Positions 35,104-46,983 of a DNA stretch of 64,000 nucleotides are shown here, in pieces (within the stretch, counting starts at the first letter, position 1; each line of letters starts with the position of its first letter). The position numbers and the translations under genes were made by a program. The DNA is from Fallopia convolvulus (Eukaryota > Streptophyta > Magnoliopsida > Caryophyllales > Polygonaceae). Under the pieces are notes generated by a model. The model did no database searches and was not told where the DNA came from. It saw only the letters and a list, made by a program, of their open reading frames with translations. The stretch spans positions 68,395,224 through 68,459,223 of the forward strand of contig OZ024719.1 in NCBI GenBank assembly GCA_964016875.1, in the 5' to 3' direction.

Positions 35104-36870
35104 GTTTTTTAAAAAAATAAAAATATGGTGATTTTATTTAATTAAGCAGATAATGTGGCTAAATTGCAAATACTTTTAGCATTTTATAGTACTTCAAGAC
35201 TACCACACAGAATTTGTAAAACCTTAAGGTTACCTTGCGGAATTCCGAAAAACTTTGTGTACCATGCGAAATATTTCCCTGGGAAAATAAATACTCATAA
35301 TCAAATCCCTACCAAACACCCCCTCCAACTTATAATAAAAAAACAATCAATTTCAACACCTAATTTCAACATCAGCACCATAAGCATCAACATCAATAAA
35401 TATCCATTTACCGAACGGACCCTAAGCTAGTCATATATATTGTGCGTTATTAATCTTCCTTCAACAACATAATCCACATGTATTTATTTAACAATAAATT
35501 TAGCTTCCAATTAAGTTCCCACAAAAAAGCTAATCATTGTTAATGTATGTCCATTCATCAATATCAAACCTTTTTATACCATGCAATCGCCCAATTATGA
35601 GTGACATAAACAATTTGACGCATTATCGATCTAGTCCTCACATCATCATTCGAATTTTTGTAGGATCGAGTAATGCATTAGTAAAGTAGAGAGGGAACTA
35701 TTTCAAGAAAGGTTCCCTACGCAATGGAATAACAAATACGCGAAATGTAAAGATAGAAGTAAAAAAGAGACACGATTCCTTTATAGAGGAACTCCCCATT
35801 GACCAACTAGTTAAATGGGTAAATCTAGCCTCTACCTCCTTTTTAGGATTTTGAATGAAGAATTTAATAATCGAATAGTTCCTTAGTTACGGGGTACAAA
35901 TTCAAACTTCTCTATTAGTAGCGATCACCAAATCCTAGCAATACTAACGAATGTGCTACCTAGTTCCTAAGCTCACTCAAACGATTAATTAAAGAAATCA
36001 AACCTCAAGCGATTCGGACACAGTTCCCTTTAGCTCCGTATTCACCTTCGTCGTCAATTTGTCATTGAGATCGAACACTCATCGTCGACTTCTTCTTCTT
36101 CTTCCTTGATCTTCAATGGAGTATTGTTTGTTGCTCGCTCTTGTTCACTCAGTGATATTTTGACTTTTCACTCGCTCAAATGACACACAATATTCTAGGG
36201 ATTTGCTATCTACTTTTAGGGAGTGAATTTTGGCAATTGTCCTTGCAATGTGCATAAAGACGCTTCTATCCTTCTCTATTTGGGGCGCAAGTCCGATTCT
36301 CTAATGACCTTTGTGCCCCTATGCGTTAGCTTCGCTCATGGACACTAATGCTCTTCTTCGCGTGATGCGCAAGACAATTATGCAAATGACTTAACACGTA
36401 AGACTAGCTTCCTTAGAAAATGGTTCCATAACTTTGCACTTAATTTCCTTGTAAATCTTTATTTCCCTCAAATACTTAGATAAGCATATTAATTTCTTAT
36501 AACATTTGTTATTAATTTTTAATAACATTTATTATTAATTTCTAATAACATTTTTTATCAATTTCTAATGCAGTGTAAATTGGTCAAATGCGCAATAAGA
36601 AGCTGAATATGGATAAATTTAAAATTAAGAAGTAAAAATGGTACTTCTTACGTAATTTCATCTTGAAATAATGTATCATATTTTTGAAAGTGTAATTTAT
36701 TGTAAAATTTGATTGTTTTAAAAAAAACTTGTAAATTATATCCATAAAATATTCGGTGATTTTTAATGTTTAAAAAACGCAAAAAAAAAAAAGAAAACAC
36801 TTTACAAAATTGTGAAGTGGATATTTTTTAGTGTCAAGAATAGCTTATAATATACATTGTTTTTTTAACC
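35104..36870. other. Intergenic DNA; possible hAT-type MITE remnant at its left
   Basis: Non-coding. At 35410-35424 the sequence ACCGAACGGACCC resembles the common dicot MITE terminus GGGTCCGTTTGG read in reverse, but I could not find a paired end. The rest shows no gene or clear repeat. Confidence 0.4.
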
Positions 36871-37028
36871 TATGTCTTAAGGATATAGGTTAAGCATACT
36901 AATAAAAGAAACTAAAACTCTATTAGAAAATTAGTGAAACCTTTTCAAAAAATTAATTAATCTGAAATAAATACAAATTTATTTATAATTTTTATTTTTA
37001 GAAGCTTAACATATATCCTTGAGATATA
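36871..37028. mobile_element. Small MITE candidate
   Basis: A 158-bp AT-rich block starts TATGTCTTAAGGATATAGGT and, on the opposite strand from 37028, TATATCTCAAGGATATATGT, an imperfect 25-bp terminal inverted repeat ending GTTAAGC in both arms. No coding potential; no clear target duplication, so the superfamily is unknown. Confidence 0.5.
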
Positions 37029-37942
37029 AATTAGAAAAATCGAATATACATATACAATTGGTAGTAAAATAAACAGAAAAAGGAGATATTATGATGGTTT
37101 TGATTTTTGAATGTTTTGATCGTGTGGTGGGGTCTAAAAAATTACCACCTGGGAAACAACGGAAAAAAAATAGTACTATAATATTCTTACGGAAGAGGAG
37201 GATCGACTATGGAAGATTGAAAAGACAAAATTGGCACCGTTGTTTGAGTAGGCCCGGAAAAAGATTCTTTCTTAATTATTGTTTTTAGGTCGAACTTTTT
37301 TTAATTTTTAATCAGACAAAATTCTCTCTTAATTTTTAATCTATACGGTATATTATTGGAAGGAAGAGGGCTAAAAAGTTGACGTTGATTTTTACTCTCT
37401 TTTTTTTTTCATTTTTCTTAAATAAACAAAAATACGACTTTTTTTTGACCTGTTAATGTTATTAACAAAAAAAATGGAATAAAAGAGAAAATCAAACATC
37501 CTCAATCAACCGTACGTCTTCAACCCTCGATGTACGCTTTTTAATAATTAGCAACTTTAAATAAATTTGAGATTTTGCTATGTAAACGATATAGGAGTCG
37601 GAGGAGGATTCAAATGACATGGGCAATAAATAAAAGAGATGTAAAAATCTAAGGAAAAATCGCATAAAATGAATTATATCATACTAATATTTTTTTTTTT
37701 GGTAAAAGTACAGGTGATACATTTCAAACAATCAAACTTTATTAAAGCAAAAAAGGAAACTTAGAGTCAAATCTAAACCTAGTGACAATTCAATAAAAGA
37801 GCCACTAACTCTTTACTCCGATCCGGAAGGTGGCCCATTCGGTCGATCAGTATATACTACATACGTACGTATGAGATATGAGATAAAGTGATTTCGATGC
37901 TAACGTTGCTTCATTTAAGGGCTCAACTAATCACGTACATGC
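37029..37942. other. AT-rich spacer
   Basis: Non-coding spacer up to the LINE target duplication. No gene recognised. Confidence 0.4.
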
Positions 37943-39904
37943 AACATCTCTAATTAATGTTGGGTGAAAATTTGCAGTCCGAAAGAGGAGGATGGAATGA
38001 GCTTAAGCTAATAATTTGCCTTTTTAAATAAAATTATTATGGAAAATTAGCACTCAATCTTCAAATATTTGGGTTCGGATCATTAAAGATAAATATCTTG
38101 GATACGTCTGGGTCCCTGCTCCAGTATCAAAGGAAAAATTCTTCTGCTACCTCTTGACCGTTTGTCCGCCTTCTCAGTATTCGTCAGCCCTTTTCTTTGG
38201 GAATTCGATAGATGGTTGGTAACGGTCATAACATAAACTTTTGGTCTGATATCTGGATTGAAAATTTTGACCTGAAAAATTATTATGATCAAGTTAATCC
38301 TAGGCTTCGAGTTTCCAATTTTATTTTACATGATTTTTCTTGGGATTATTCAGCCCTCAATTTAATTCTTCCAAGGAATATAGTTGACCTAATTCTTCAA
38401 ATTCGTATTCCAATTAATGGATATGAGGATCATCTTGTTTGGATTCCAGCGGTAGATGGGTGCTTCTCAGTCCAATTAGTTTCAGCTTTATCAAATTCTC
38501 CTCCCCGACCTTTGGTAGGGTTTGTAGGGATTGGAAGTTGAACATTCCTCCTAAAATTAAATCTTTCTTATGGAAATCTTGTTCTGATTATTGCCTCCCC
38601 ACGACGAAACGATTAAATAGATTCTTTAACAGGGTTCCAAACTAGTGTGTGTTGTGCCAAAACGATATTAAAACCGTTAATCATTTGTTTTTCCATTACC
38701 CTTTCTCTAAAAGAATGATTTGGATCAAATATTAACTCTAACCAATTATGCTTTTTATGGTGGTATGTTTGGTGTCATAGGAATGCGATTATTTTTAATC
38801 CGTCTAGACTATCTTCTAACCACCTGCCAGATAATTTAGCCTTTTCACAACATCTTCAATGGAATTCGATCTGCAAATCCTATTGTTCTAAAGTAGCCAT
38901 TCCTTAATTAATAGTAGTTGGCAAGGTCTCTTTTGTTCTGTCCCTCGGTGGGATCATCCTTGCCGGTTTTTACTTAGGGCTGGGCTCACTCACTTTCTTT
39001 CTATAGAAAAGGGTTCGATCATAAGCTTATGTGATCGGGGCCGGCATTTCAAGAATCCATAAGCCATCATAAGCTTCTTTGAAAGTCTCCCTTCGAATCA
39101 CTCATGTTATGATCTTCTACATCCTAGGTCTTCCCGAGGAACAATACCTAACCCCGAGGATGCTCCAGAATCGTTTCGATTGCTCGTTCGCGAACTACCG
39201 ATTTCCCCTCTTTTGCAATCAGTTTCGCTACAGCACCCGCTGCCTAGCTAAGAAAAACTCAGTCGGGAAAAGACATACTAATGCGGTGTGGGTAAAGCCT
39301 CCTCCCAATTGGATAAAATTAAAGTTTGATACTTCAAAAGAACAAAATTCCAATACTTTTGCAAGTTTCATTGCTCGAGACCACAAAAGCTAGTAATATT
39401 CTTGGTTTGGATAGGAAAGAGTTGTCTTCTATGAGCGTCTTACAAGCTGAAGCTTTTTCTCTTTTGTTTGGTCTTCAGTTTGTGGCTGCGTCTAAATTTT
39501 CTCATGTCATTATTGAGGGAGATAATCTTTCTCTGATTAATTCGATTAAAAGAGTCTGGAAAATTTCTTGGGAAATTTATTCTTTAATCCAAGATATTAA
39601 TTCCTTGCTTGATTCTATTCCGAATATCAAAGTTTTTTATTGTTACACGGAATGTAATAATGCCTTCGATTTCATAGCAAGAAGATTCGTCTCCATGCCT
39701 CTTCTTCATCAAATGATCCTTGCAACGTAAGATTTGTCAGTTTGTAATGCTAGTTCGTTAGAACGCTTAACCTTAAAGGTTAGTCAGCGTCCAATTATTT
39801 TAGAATTTCTCATGATCATCCCCAGTGATGATTCAGATTGGCCTTGTAATGTATGGGTAATTTAATGTTTCTCTTGTATTATTAAAAAACATCTCTAATT
39901 AATG
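37943..39904 (+). mobile_element. 5'-truncated LINE (plant L1 type) with 17-bp target duplication
   Basis: The insertion 37960-39887 is bracketed by a perfect 17-bp duplication AACATCTCTAATTAATG at 37943-37959 and 39888-39904, and ends in an A-rich tail. Its forward strand carries pieces of the plant LINE ORF2 C-terminus in order: the reverse transcriptase tail (WVRIIKDKYLG, GNGHNINFWSDIW), the zf-RVT region (WKLNIPPKIKSFLWK, CVLC, NHLFFHY), and an RNase H domain (WVKPPPNWIKLKFD; LQAEAFSLLFGLQFVA; HVIIEGDNLSLINSI). Several stops and frameshifts break it. Between about 38940 and 39260 unrelated sequence interrupts the order. Confidence 0.9.
39132..39202 (+). pseudogene. Plastid rpoB-like fragment inside the LINE
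   Basis: One frame reads RGTIPNPEDAPESFRLLVREL, nearly identical to the C-terminal region of the plastid RNA polymerase beta subunit (GGTIPNPEDAPESFRLLVREL). The DNA itself, with AGGAACAATACCTAA and GATGCTCCAGAATC, also follows the plastid gene as I remember it. Only about 70 bp match; neighbouring bases do not continue rpoB. It is most simply a nuclear plastid-DNA insertion, perhaps via mitochondrial DNA. Confidence 0.65.
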
Positions 39905-40492
39905 CAACTAAGATAACCTAGCTAGTAAAACGTACACGACGATTGATAATCATGAGCAGTCTATAATTAACAACGTACATAGTAATATTAAGTGTACTGT
40001 ATTTAAATGAGCGCTAAATCAATACGACAAATTAATTAATGAATATATCGTCGAAGGCTGGATTGAGTGTATAGTGATGGACAAACTTTAAGAAAATAAT
40101 CCGTCTGGATCGACGCTAGCAACGTACAGATCCTATTGTACGTTTATCCATTGCACATTTTTGCCTGTCTGTTGTACGTCTAATAATACCGTTAGCACCT
40201 TGCGTGACGTGGAGGCTGGACTTGTCCTTTTGCTAATCTCATTCACTACAAATTGATACTCCAGGGTATTTGTAAATGTTCTTTGCTTATAAATTTCTTA
40301 CTTGCTATTCCATTCAATCATTCATATACATTTCTTCTTCCTGAAAGCTACAACTTTGCCCTAAATTCCTGAAAGCAACAACTCAAGGCCGCCTTTTTTC
40401 ATGTTGTCTTTCATTGGGAAAGCTGCCAATTTTGGCCTGAAAAGATCGTTGTTGATACGCCGCTTCATCTCTGGTATGATATACCTTCATCT
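39905..40492. other. Intergenic DNA
   Basis: Non-coding sequence between the LINE and a solo LTR. No gene recognised. Confidence 0.4.
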
Positions 40493-40640
40493 TGTGAAGG
40501 ATAATAGTTAGCTAATATCTTTTGTATTATATTCTGATATTATGGCTTCCCTAGATTTATGGCTTCCTTAAGAGCCCTATCACTTGTAATCTTTATTTAT
40601 TTAAAGAGATTGAATCTTCTAATAATATTTATCCTTAACA
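40493..40640. mobile_element. Solo LTR candidate
   Basis: A 148-bp block begins TGTGAAGGATAATAG and ends TTTATCCTTAACA, giving short TG..CA inverted ends (TGT-AAGGATAA). It is flanked by CATCT and AATCT, a possible 5-bp duplication with one change. No second copy or internal region is nearby, so it would be a solo LTR of a small element. Confidence 0.45.
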
Positions 40641-41299
40641 AATCTCTGCCAATTTTGTGCATAAAAGGGTCCGTTTGGATACCCTGTTATGCTTTATAAA
40701 ATAGGATTTATGCTTTTATTTATGTCACTATTCATAAACCTGATTTTTTGGGTCAAAGATGAACATTATTTTTAAAACATTAGCATCTTCCCCAATTCTT
40801 CTATACAATAGCATTTTCTTTACAAGCCCGTCAATTTGCCATTCAATTTCACAATTCCGGCGATCTCACAATCGAGCAGCGGCGAGCAGCGTCGTGGATA
40901 CTTTTGGCCCCTTCTCGTATCCACGACGCTCATCCTCGCCGCCGTTGTTGTTTTCGGCCATATCTCGGCACCCCTCTGGAGAAGTTTAGGGCTGAACTCC
41001 TTGATTATGTTGGAATTGGTTTCCGGTGATGCTTACAAGTTCAATTGAAAATTGAAGAAAAAAGAAATTGAATAATGTATGCTAGTGAAAGCAGAAAGGT
41101 CGGAGAAAGAACATAATTTGTTCCTGATTATTGCTTATATGATACTCCTTAGTAGATCGTTTGCCTTTGTTTCTTTTAATATCACTCACCAATTTTAACT
41201 ATTTTATTCCTCTGTTCTCTGAAGGCACTCAAAAGCAAACAACTATCTTCATGGCTCCAACTCCGAATCTGGAAGGCAATGATTTAGAGTGGATAAACA

Positions 41300-42433
41300 A
41301 GCGATTGGATTGCAACTGTTCCAGGAAAATTTGCAATCTATGGAATTAAACAAGTGAAAGGAAATGACCTCAAGTCTTATTTTGGTGGGCATAAAGTTTG
41401 GATAGGTGAAGATGTAGTATATGCATCAGATGACCCGGGAGACATTCGGATTCGGTCATGGCTGATTCCGTATGACTCTCCCATTTATGATTCTTTCGAG
41501 TAAGTGCCAATCACACTAATTATATTTACTTTATTAATTGATGGGATTTAGTGGATAAATTGCCTAAAGATAGATTTTACTTATTGATGCACAGGAAATA
41601 CCTGGTTAGAGACATGTATTTTCTAGCTTCAGCCTCCATGCAAGACTTGATATTCAGATTTGAAGAAGCTTCTCCCCCGGCTTGGAAGACATTTCCGGAG
41701 TTCTATAGGATTGTTGTAACGGATAAAAATCACTGTTTTTGTATCCTAGAGCTGGCACGGATCTTACTTATGTCAAGGGATTAAATTGGTTTGAAGTTTG
41801 GACCATCATCAAGAATACCATCTGCTATTGGAATACTAAGCCCATATCAACCGATGACAAAGTGTGGGAATCTTACCTTCTTCAAATTCTCCTCCCGCGT
41901 CATTTGGAGATTATTCACATGATTGACATTGAGCTATACATTTTTCACTATCTTGTAATATTTATTTTACTTGGTTATCGAACTCTGTTATTTTGATTTG
42001 CAATTACCAAATTCTCTTTATCCTATAATATTTGATTTGGTTATACAACTTTGTTCTTTTGATTTGCAATTAGGTAATGACTGCTGAAATTCTTCAAATG
42101 GATATGAGCATTATGTGGGATCGTGTGCCTTATTTACTCAAATCACTTCAAATCCTTCCCGCCATGCCAATTCCGACATCGTTGTTTGAACTATTCCTTC
42201 AAAAAACCAATGCGCCGGATAAGAGTGCGATAGCATCAAGAATGTTTGTTGATCAATGGTCGCCTCCTTCAGATGACCTATCCGGACGACTACGGGCATC
42301 CCACCTGTGCATTGCCGCCGGACGCCGACTTCGGAGATCTGCGGATTTTCGTGCTGATATTAAAAGAAATGCGTATTATTCCCTGGTTTCAAAGGTATTC
42401 ATCAGCATTAACTTGTTTGATTGTAACTTATAA
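41300..42433 (+). pseudogene. Decayed alpha-1,4-glucan phosphorylase (PHS1-type) fragments
   Basis: Several separated pieces follow a plastid starch/glucan phosphorylase in the right order. These are HKVWIGEDVVYASDD (about 41390), YFLASASMQDLIFRFEEAS then WKTFPEF (41600-41710, compare FLCSASLQDII and W-x-EFP of the enzyme), GLNWFEVWTIIKNTICYWNTK and LLQILLPRHLEIIHMID (41770-41930, compare GL-W-x-AW and LLPRHxEII), and MDMSIMWDRVPYLLKSLQIL (42100-42160). The substrate-site segment normally reading AYTNHTVLPEALEKW is heavily altered, and frames change between pieces, although intron-like gaps remain. This is a non-functional, old copy of part of the gene. Confidence 0.6.
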
Positions 42434-43424
42434 CTTTGATTATGTTGGCAAAACTCAACTTTTCCCAGTTTTACAAAATAATCTTTATATATATATGCGG
42501 AAATCAAATTTACAAGGCTAACTATTTTTATGGACACACTCACTTACAACTCGCTTATATGTATAACTCTGAAATTGCTTTTCATGAGTGATGCCTAATT
42601 GCACATCCGCATGCCTATTTTTAGGCTCATGTGGTCGGTTTGAACATCACCGACTTTTGCATATTTCAAGGATGATATTTACATTGAATTTCCTAGACTT
42701 TTCTAATTCTTCATTCTTCTCCTTCTTATTAGATTTTCACTTCTCTAGATTCTTCTGTGTGCTTCCGAGTCCCAAGCTTGAGTTCATCCTGGGCCTAATT
42801 AATTTGGGTCACTAATGATTTAATTTGGGTACCCACTTCATTAATTAGGAGGGAACTTAACAGATTATAACATGTTTATTATCTTATAATGTGTTTTTTC
42901 TCTCTCTTGTAACAGGGTTTCCCAACCGATGTCATATCCTCAACGCTAGATACATTCTTCATGTTTGGGAGCTCATCAAAAAACCTCAAGGGCTTTTTCC
43001 TAAGCACAGGCACAGAGCCTCTACTTGTTAACAACCTGAATCTATGGATTCAGGAAGTTTTATTCCAAGAAAGAATCCTTGGTTGCTTTGGAGTATTTCA
43101 CATTCTCCACTCAGACCAAGTGCATATCCTTTTGCTGAAGGTAAGCATACAACATAAACCAATAAAAGTATGTATGCTCGAATTTTTAATCTCGACTTTG
43201 TCTTTTTCAGAACATTCCCGACTCGAGAGTGGCGAGCTCGAGAGTGGCAAGCTGGAGAGCCCCGAGTCAACAGAATTATCTTTTATGGTAAGTAGTTTCA
43301 TTTTGATGTAGATATATGCTTAAAGTTTCTCAATTTCTGTTTGTTTTTGAATTTCAGGATTCAACTTGAATGAAGAGCTTCTTACTACTACATTCAGAGC
43401 TTGTAGAGCTATTTAATTCTTGGT

Positions 43425-43805
43425 ATGTCGTGTTGTGTTTACAATTCATCATTCTTGGTTGTGATGGCCTTTGGGAAGTATGTTATTATGACTAGTTACA
43501 AATTTTATGCTCTAGTTATTATGAAGTTTGATACAATAATTACAAATTATTGCAGGTATTTGGGCCGAGTAATGCTGTTGAGTTTGTTCGTAAGCTGTTC
43601 AAGGTAAGATCACATCATCTCTATGCAATCTCCGCTTGAATCTTTGAATGGATCTGTGCTTGAATTCTAACTGATTTGGCCTTTGTATTTGCAGGAGGGT
43701 TTGTCTGTTAGAGCTGCATGTGGCCGTCTCGTCAGGAAAGCAGTTGTAGAGAGGAAATGCAAGGACAATTGCAATGATGCTCAAAAAATCTCTGTTTTGA
43801 AGTAG
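43425..43805 (+). pseudogene. PP2C-type protein phosphatase 3' fragment (At1g18030-like)
   Basis: Three exon-like pieces keep GT-AG borders: one ending QFIILGCDGLWE at 43477, 43556-43603 (VFGPSNAVEFVRKLFK) and 43695-43805 (EGLSVRAACGRLVRKAVVERKCKDNC then an unrelated tail and stop). CDGLWEV and RRCKDNC are the metal-binding and last conserved motifs of plant PP2C enzymes of the ILKAP-like At1g18030 type. After KDNC the expected hydrophobic strand (TAIVIVF) is lost by a small frame change. The N-terminal two thirds of the phosphatase were not found upstream. Confidence 0.65.
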
Positions 43806-44637
43806 CTATCTTTTTGTCTATGTGGATTTAATTGCTGTGTTTTTAGCTTCATTCAGATTTCTTTCTATGATGACTCTATTTTTCTGCCCTGTTCTTGTGA
43901 CATGAACATATCACTTTGGGTTTCTTGATGTTATATTCCAAATCGAGCAGAAAGCAAGGAAAGTGATTGCATTCTTGTTTTGCACCTGCTGTATTAGTTG
44001 AGATTGCAATGTTGCATCTGATCTGTTGATCATATTCAGCTAGTTTCTTGCCAATGCTTTCCTGTGTTTTAGCATTTATATTGTCTCCTATGAGTGGAAT
44101 CTTTTTTTAGGTTTTTATATCTTATCTTACTAGAACTTGAATCTCAATTAGATTGTCAAGCATCAAGTATTAGTTTCTATGAATGAAATTTACTAAAAGT
44201 TGTGATGAGGAAATGAACAAGGATATAAAATCAGAATACATGTGCTCAGTCCTTTTCGCGCCTTGATTGATAATTTGAGTTAAAAATCCATTGTCATAAT
44301 TGACAGCTTCTTTTGGCTTGGATGAACCCTATAAGTGGGTAAACAATTAGATTAATAATTTTGATCATACCCAAACTAACACTCTTCATCATCCTTTTTT
44401 TCTTCCTAAATTTGAACAGTGATAGGGATGAATAACAAGAAATAAGTGTTCACCATCTCTTGTCATATCTCACTGGAAATGGAGTTCTATGCTTATTTGA
44501 TTAGAATGTAATTTTCGCATAGTGAATCATAGTATACTAACACTGGAATCAATACACTTGATTACTTGAACTTGGTAATTATAGGGCTATTCCACAGAAA
44601 TTAGAAAAATTCAGAGGTTTGATCATAAACAGTCACC
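43806..44637. other. Intergenic DNA
   Basis: No gene seen between the PP2C fragment and the LRR gene. The right part should contain the 3' untranslated region of the LRR gene on the minus strand. Confidence 0.45.
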
Positions 44638-45900
44638 TCAAGGCTTAATCTCTCTATTAGTTTGAGAGAGATTAGTGAGAGCCCCAAGCAGAGAGCCACA
44701 AATTAATGGCTTAACAGAAGGCATCCCCATACAAGTCCCACTCCCGGGCACACCAGAGCAGTCAGGCGGCGGCCTCTGCATTCCCCTCCCCGGTATGCAA
44801 TTCAACGAGAAATCAAACCCAATACTCCTCAAGAACAGCTTCGTACACTCCTGACTGAACCCAGAGAAGAAATTGTACGAAACGGTCAAATTCACCAGGC
44901 TCCTCAGCGAGCAAACCAGATTGGGCACCTCCCCGGAAAGCTTGTTATGCCCCAAATTCAACACCTCGATATCCTCAAGGCACGAGATCGAATCCGGGAG
45001 ATGGCCCATCAGCGAGTTGTAGCTCAGATCCAACACCTGTATGTCCGAGAACAGGCCCACGCCTTCCGGAATGCATCCCGAAAGCTGGTTGTTGAGGAAC
45101 AGGACCTCCTTGAGAGCCGAGTTCGCCGAGTAGCCCATGCTCGCCGGGATCGGGCCGGTGAATCGGTTGTTGGCCAGGTTGATGACGGAGGCGGGAGAGG
45201 TGCCTAGGTTTTGGGGCAGCTGGCCTTCGAATTGGTTGTCGTTGAGGAAAATGGCGTCCAATTGCCTGTAGAAGAGCTCGTCCGGGATGGAGCCGGAGAA
45301 GGAATTGAACCTCAGATCTAGGTAGACTAGGTTTGGGATTTGGAGGGCGGCGGACGGGAACGGCCCGGAGAAGTTGTTGTTGCTGAGGTCGAGTTCGGTT
45401 AGCTGAGTTAGGTCTTTGAAGGAATTAGGGATTGTGCCATGGAAGCGGTTGGAGTTGAGGTGGAGAAGGGAGAGCGATGAGATGAGGGAAAGGGAAGGGG
45501 TTAAAGGACCCTTGAGATTGGCGCGGTTGAGGTCAATGGCGGTGACGACGGGGCCGGAGGTGGGGCTGTAGAGGCCACCGCCGGCGTCGGTTTCAGGGTC
45601 GGAGCAGAAGACGCCCTTGTAAGAGCAGACGTTGGAGCCCACCCAAGTGGAGAGGACGTGTGATGGGTCTTCTGTGATGGCGGATTTCCAGGCTTGCAGG
45701 GCTTTGTAGGCCGAGTTGAGGTCCGATGAAGGTGTTGTGGGTGGTGGGGTCTGTGTGACGCCGCCGCCCACCCAAACCCCACCGCCTCCTCCGATGGAGA
45801 CACCGACGCCGGCGCCTCCGCCCACCGAGAAAGCAGGCTCGCAGGGGTGTAGCAGGAGCAGGAGGAGTAGAACCCAGAATGCCCCCATTGGCATTGGCAT
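44638..45900 (-). CDS. Secreted leucine-rich-repeat protein (At4g06744/LRX-like, no extensin domain)
   Basis: Single exon, 420 aa from the start chosen at 45898-45900, which places a strong signal peptide (FWVLLLLLLL) at the N-terminus; an in-frame ATG at 45975 would add 25 residues ahead of it. A glycine-rich stretch and a TPPPTTP linker follow. Then comes the LRR N-cap (ALQAWKSAITEDPSHVLSTW and NVCSYKGVFC) and about ten plant-type LRRs (L-x-x-LDLSNNNFSGPFP and similar). The C-cap NCIPGRGMQRPPPDC is shared with LRX proteins. The extensin Ser-Pro repeats of true LRX proteins are absent, so this belongs to the LRX-like cell-wall proteins of At4g06744 type. The likely site is the apoplast or cell wall; the partner is unknown. 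Confidence 0.88.
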   Translation of the reverse strand: MPMPMGAFWVLLLLLLLHPCEPAFSVGGGAGVGVSIGGGGGVWVGGGVTQTPPPTTPSSDLNSAYKALQAWKSAITEDPSHVLSTWVGSNVCSYKGVFCSDPETDAGGGLYSPTSGPVVTAIDLNRANLKGPLTPSLSLISSLSLLHLNSNRFHGTIPNSFKDLTQLTELDLSNNNFSGPFPSAALQIPNLVYLDLRFNSFSGSIPDELFYRQLDAIFLNDNQFEGQLPQNLGTSPASVINLANNRFTGPIPASMGYSANSALKEVLFLNNQLSGCIPEGVGLFSDIQVLDLSYNSLMGHLPDSISCLEDIEVLNLGHNKLSGEVPNLVCSLRSLVNLTVSYNFFSGFSQECTKLFLRSIGFDFSLNCIPGRGMQRPPPDCSGVPGSGTCMGMPSVKPLICGSLLGALTNLSQTNREIKP

Positions 45901-46983
45901 TGTTGTTAAGAGTCTGATTTGTTTGGGCGTTTTGAGGGAGTTTGGTGGTGGGGTTTTGTGTAGAGGGGAGTGCAATTAAGGCGGAGTGAAGATGATGGGT
46001 GTTTGTGTGTTGTTGACTTGTTGTTGTGGTGGGGCAACACTTGTCTTCTGTTGCTGTTGTAATGAGGACAAATTAACGTTTTTGGGATGTGCTCTGGCTT
46101 GGCCAGTCAACAGTCAACTTTTTGGCGTGTTTGCGCAACCCTGCAATTAGGCTATATTGCATTCAGCCGTATGAATCTTGTGTTTCTTTTGGTAGTAGTG
46201 ATTAGTGAGCCAGAACATGCTTTCATTGAAATCTCAGCATTAAGTATTGATAACCATGGTTATGAATTATTATTAGTTTCCCTGCACAAAATACTACTCC
46301 ACTTAAGTTGGGCCTTCATAAATATACATGAATTTAAAGTTCTCATGGGTTGGTTGGTCCACCGTATAATAATTGGCTATGGAAATCTAATTACAAAAAA
46401 AAAAAACATTTAAAGTTAGTGGTCATTTATCTTACTTTGGATCTGTCTATGTACATACACCAGAAACTCCACATATGAAAGGCCAACTGGACTTTAATAC
46501 AGACGCATGAAAGTAGTTTTAACTTTCAAATTAAGCAACTCAAAACTGCACTCAAATGACATATACATGTTTTCTTCAATCATATAATATTATTCCTTTA
46601 AATTTTTAAAAGAAACAAACACACCATAAATTCTTATGATGATTTAGATTGTATTAAACTTCGAGAAAAAGCACACTTGGTAAGAGTTGACATTGTTCAG
46701 CTCAAGTGAGAGTTGAGATTAAAATGAAAGACTGTTTTTTCATTCTTCCAAACATGCATAAAATATTACATAGCAGCCCAACAAATATTTACATACAGTC
46801 ACCAGGTTTCCACCCTAAATCTCAAAAGCTCAAGAAGTTAAAGCAACATTATATATAATAACTCCTACACACATCCATCAAGTTTTTTAACAAAAGCTAG
46901 GCTTTTTCCACCCAACATTGGATCAACCAATAGTTTCAAGCACTTTACAGGATCAATACCAATGGACTAACCATCAATCAAAG
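45901..46983. other. LRR gene upstream region and HDA5 3' region
   Basis: Holds the promoter of the LRR gene (pyrimidine-poor, with TTGTTGTTGTGGTGG-like repeats near 46018) and the 3' untranslated region of the deacetylase gene. Frames such as 46087-46413 do not resemble proteins. Confidence 0.5.

Noticed and set aside
40759..41048. Frame with a hydrophobic segment (PLLVSTTLILAAVVVFG) as a possible membrane protein gene
   Set aside because: Short, no homology recognised, overlapping alternative frames; could be another captured fragment but not supportable.
44947..45207. Plus-strand 86-aa frame inside the LRR gene
   Set aside because: It is antisense to the LRR coding sequence, and its arginine/glutamate-rich make-up reflects codon shadowing.
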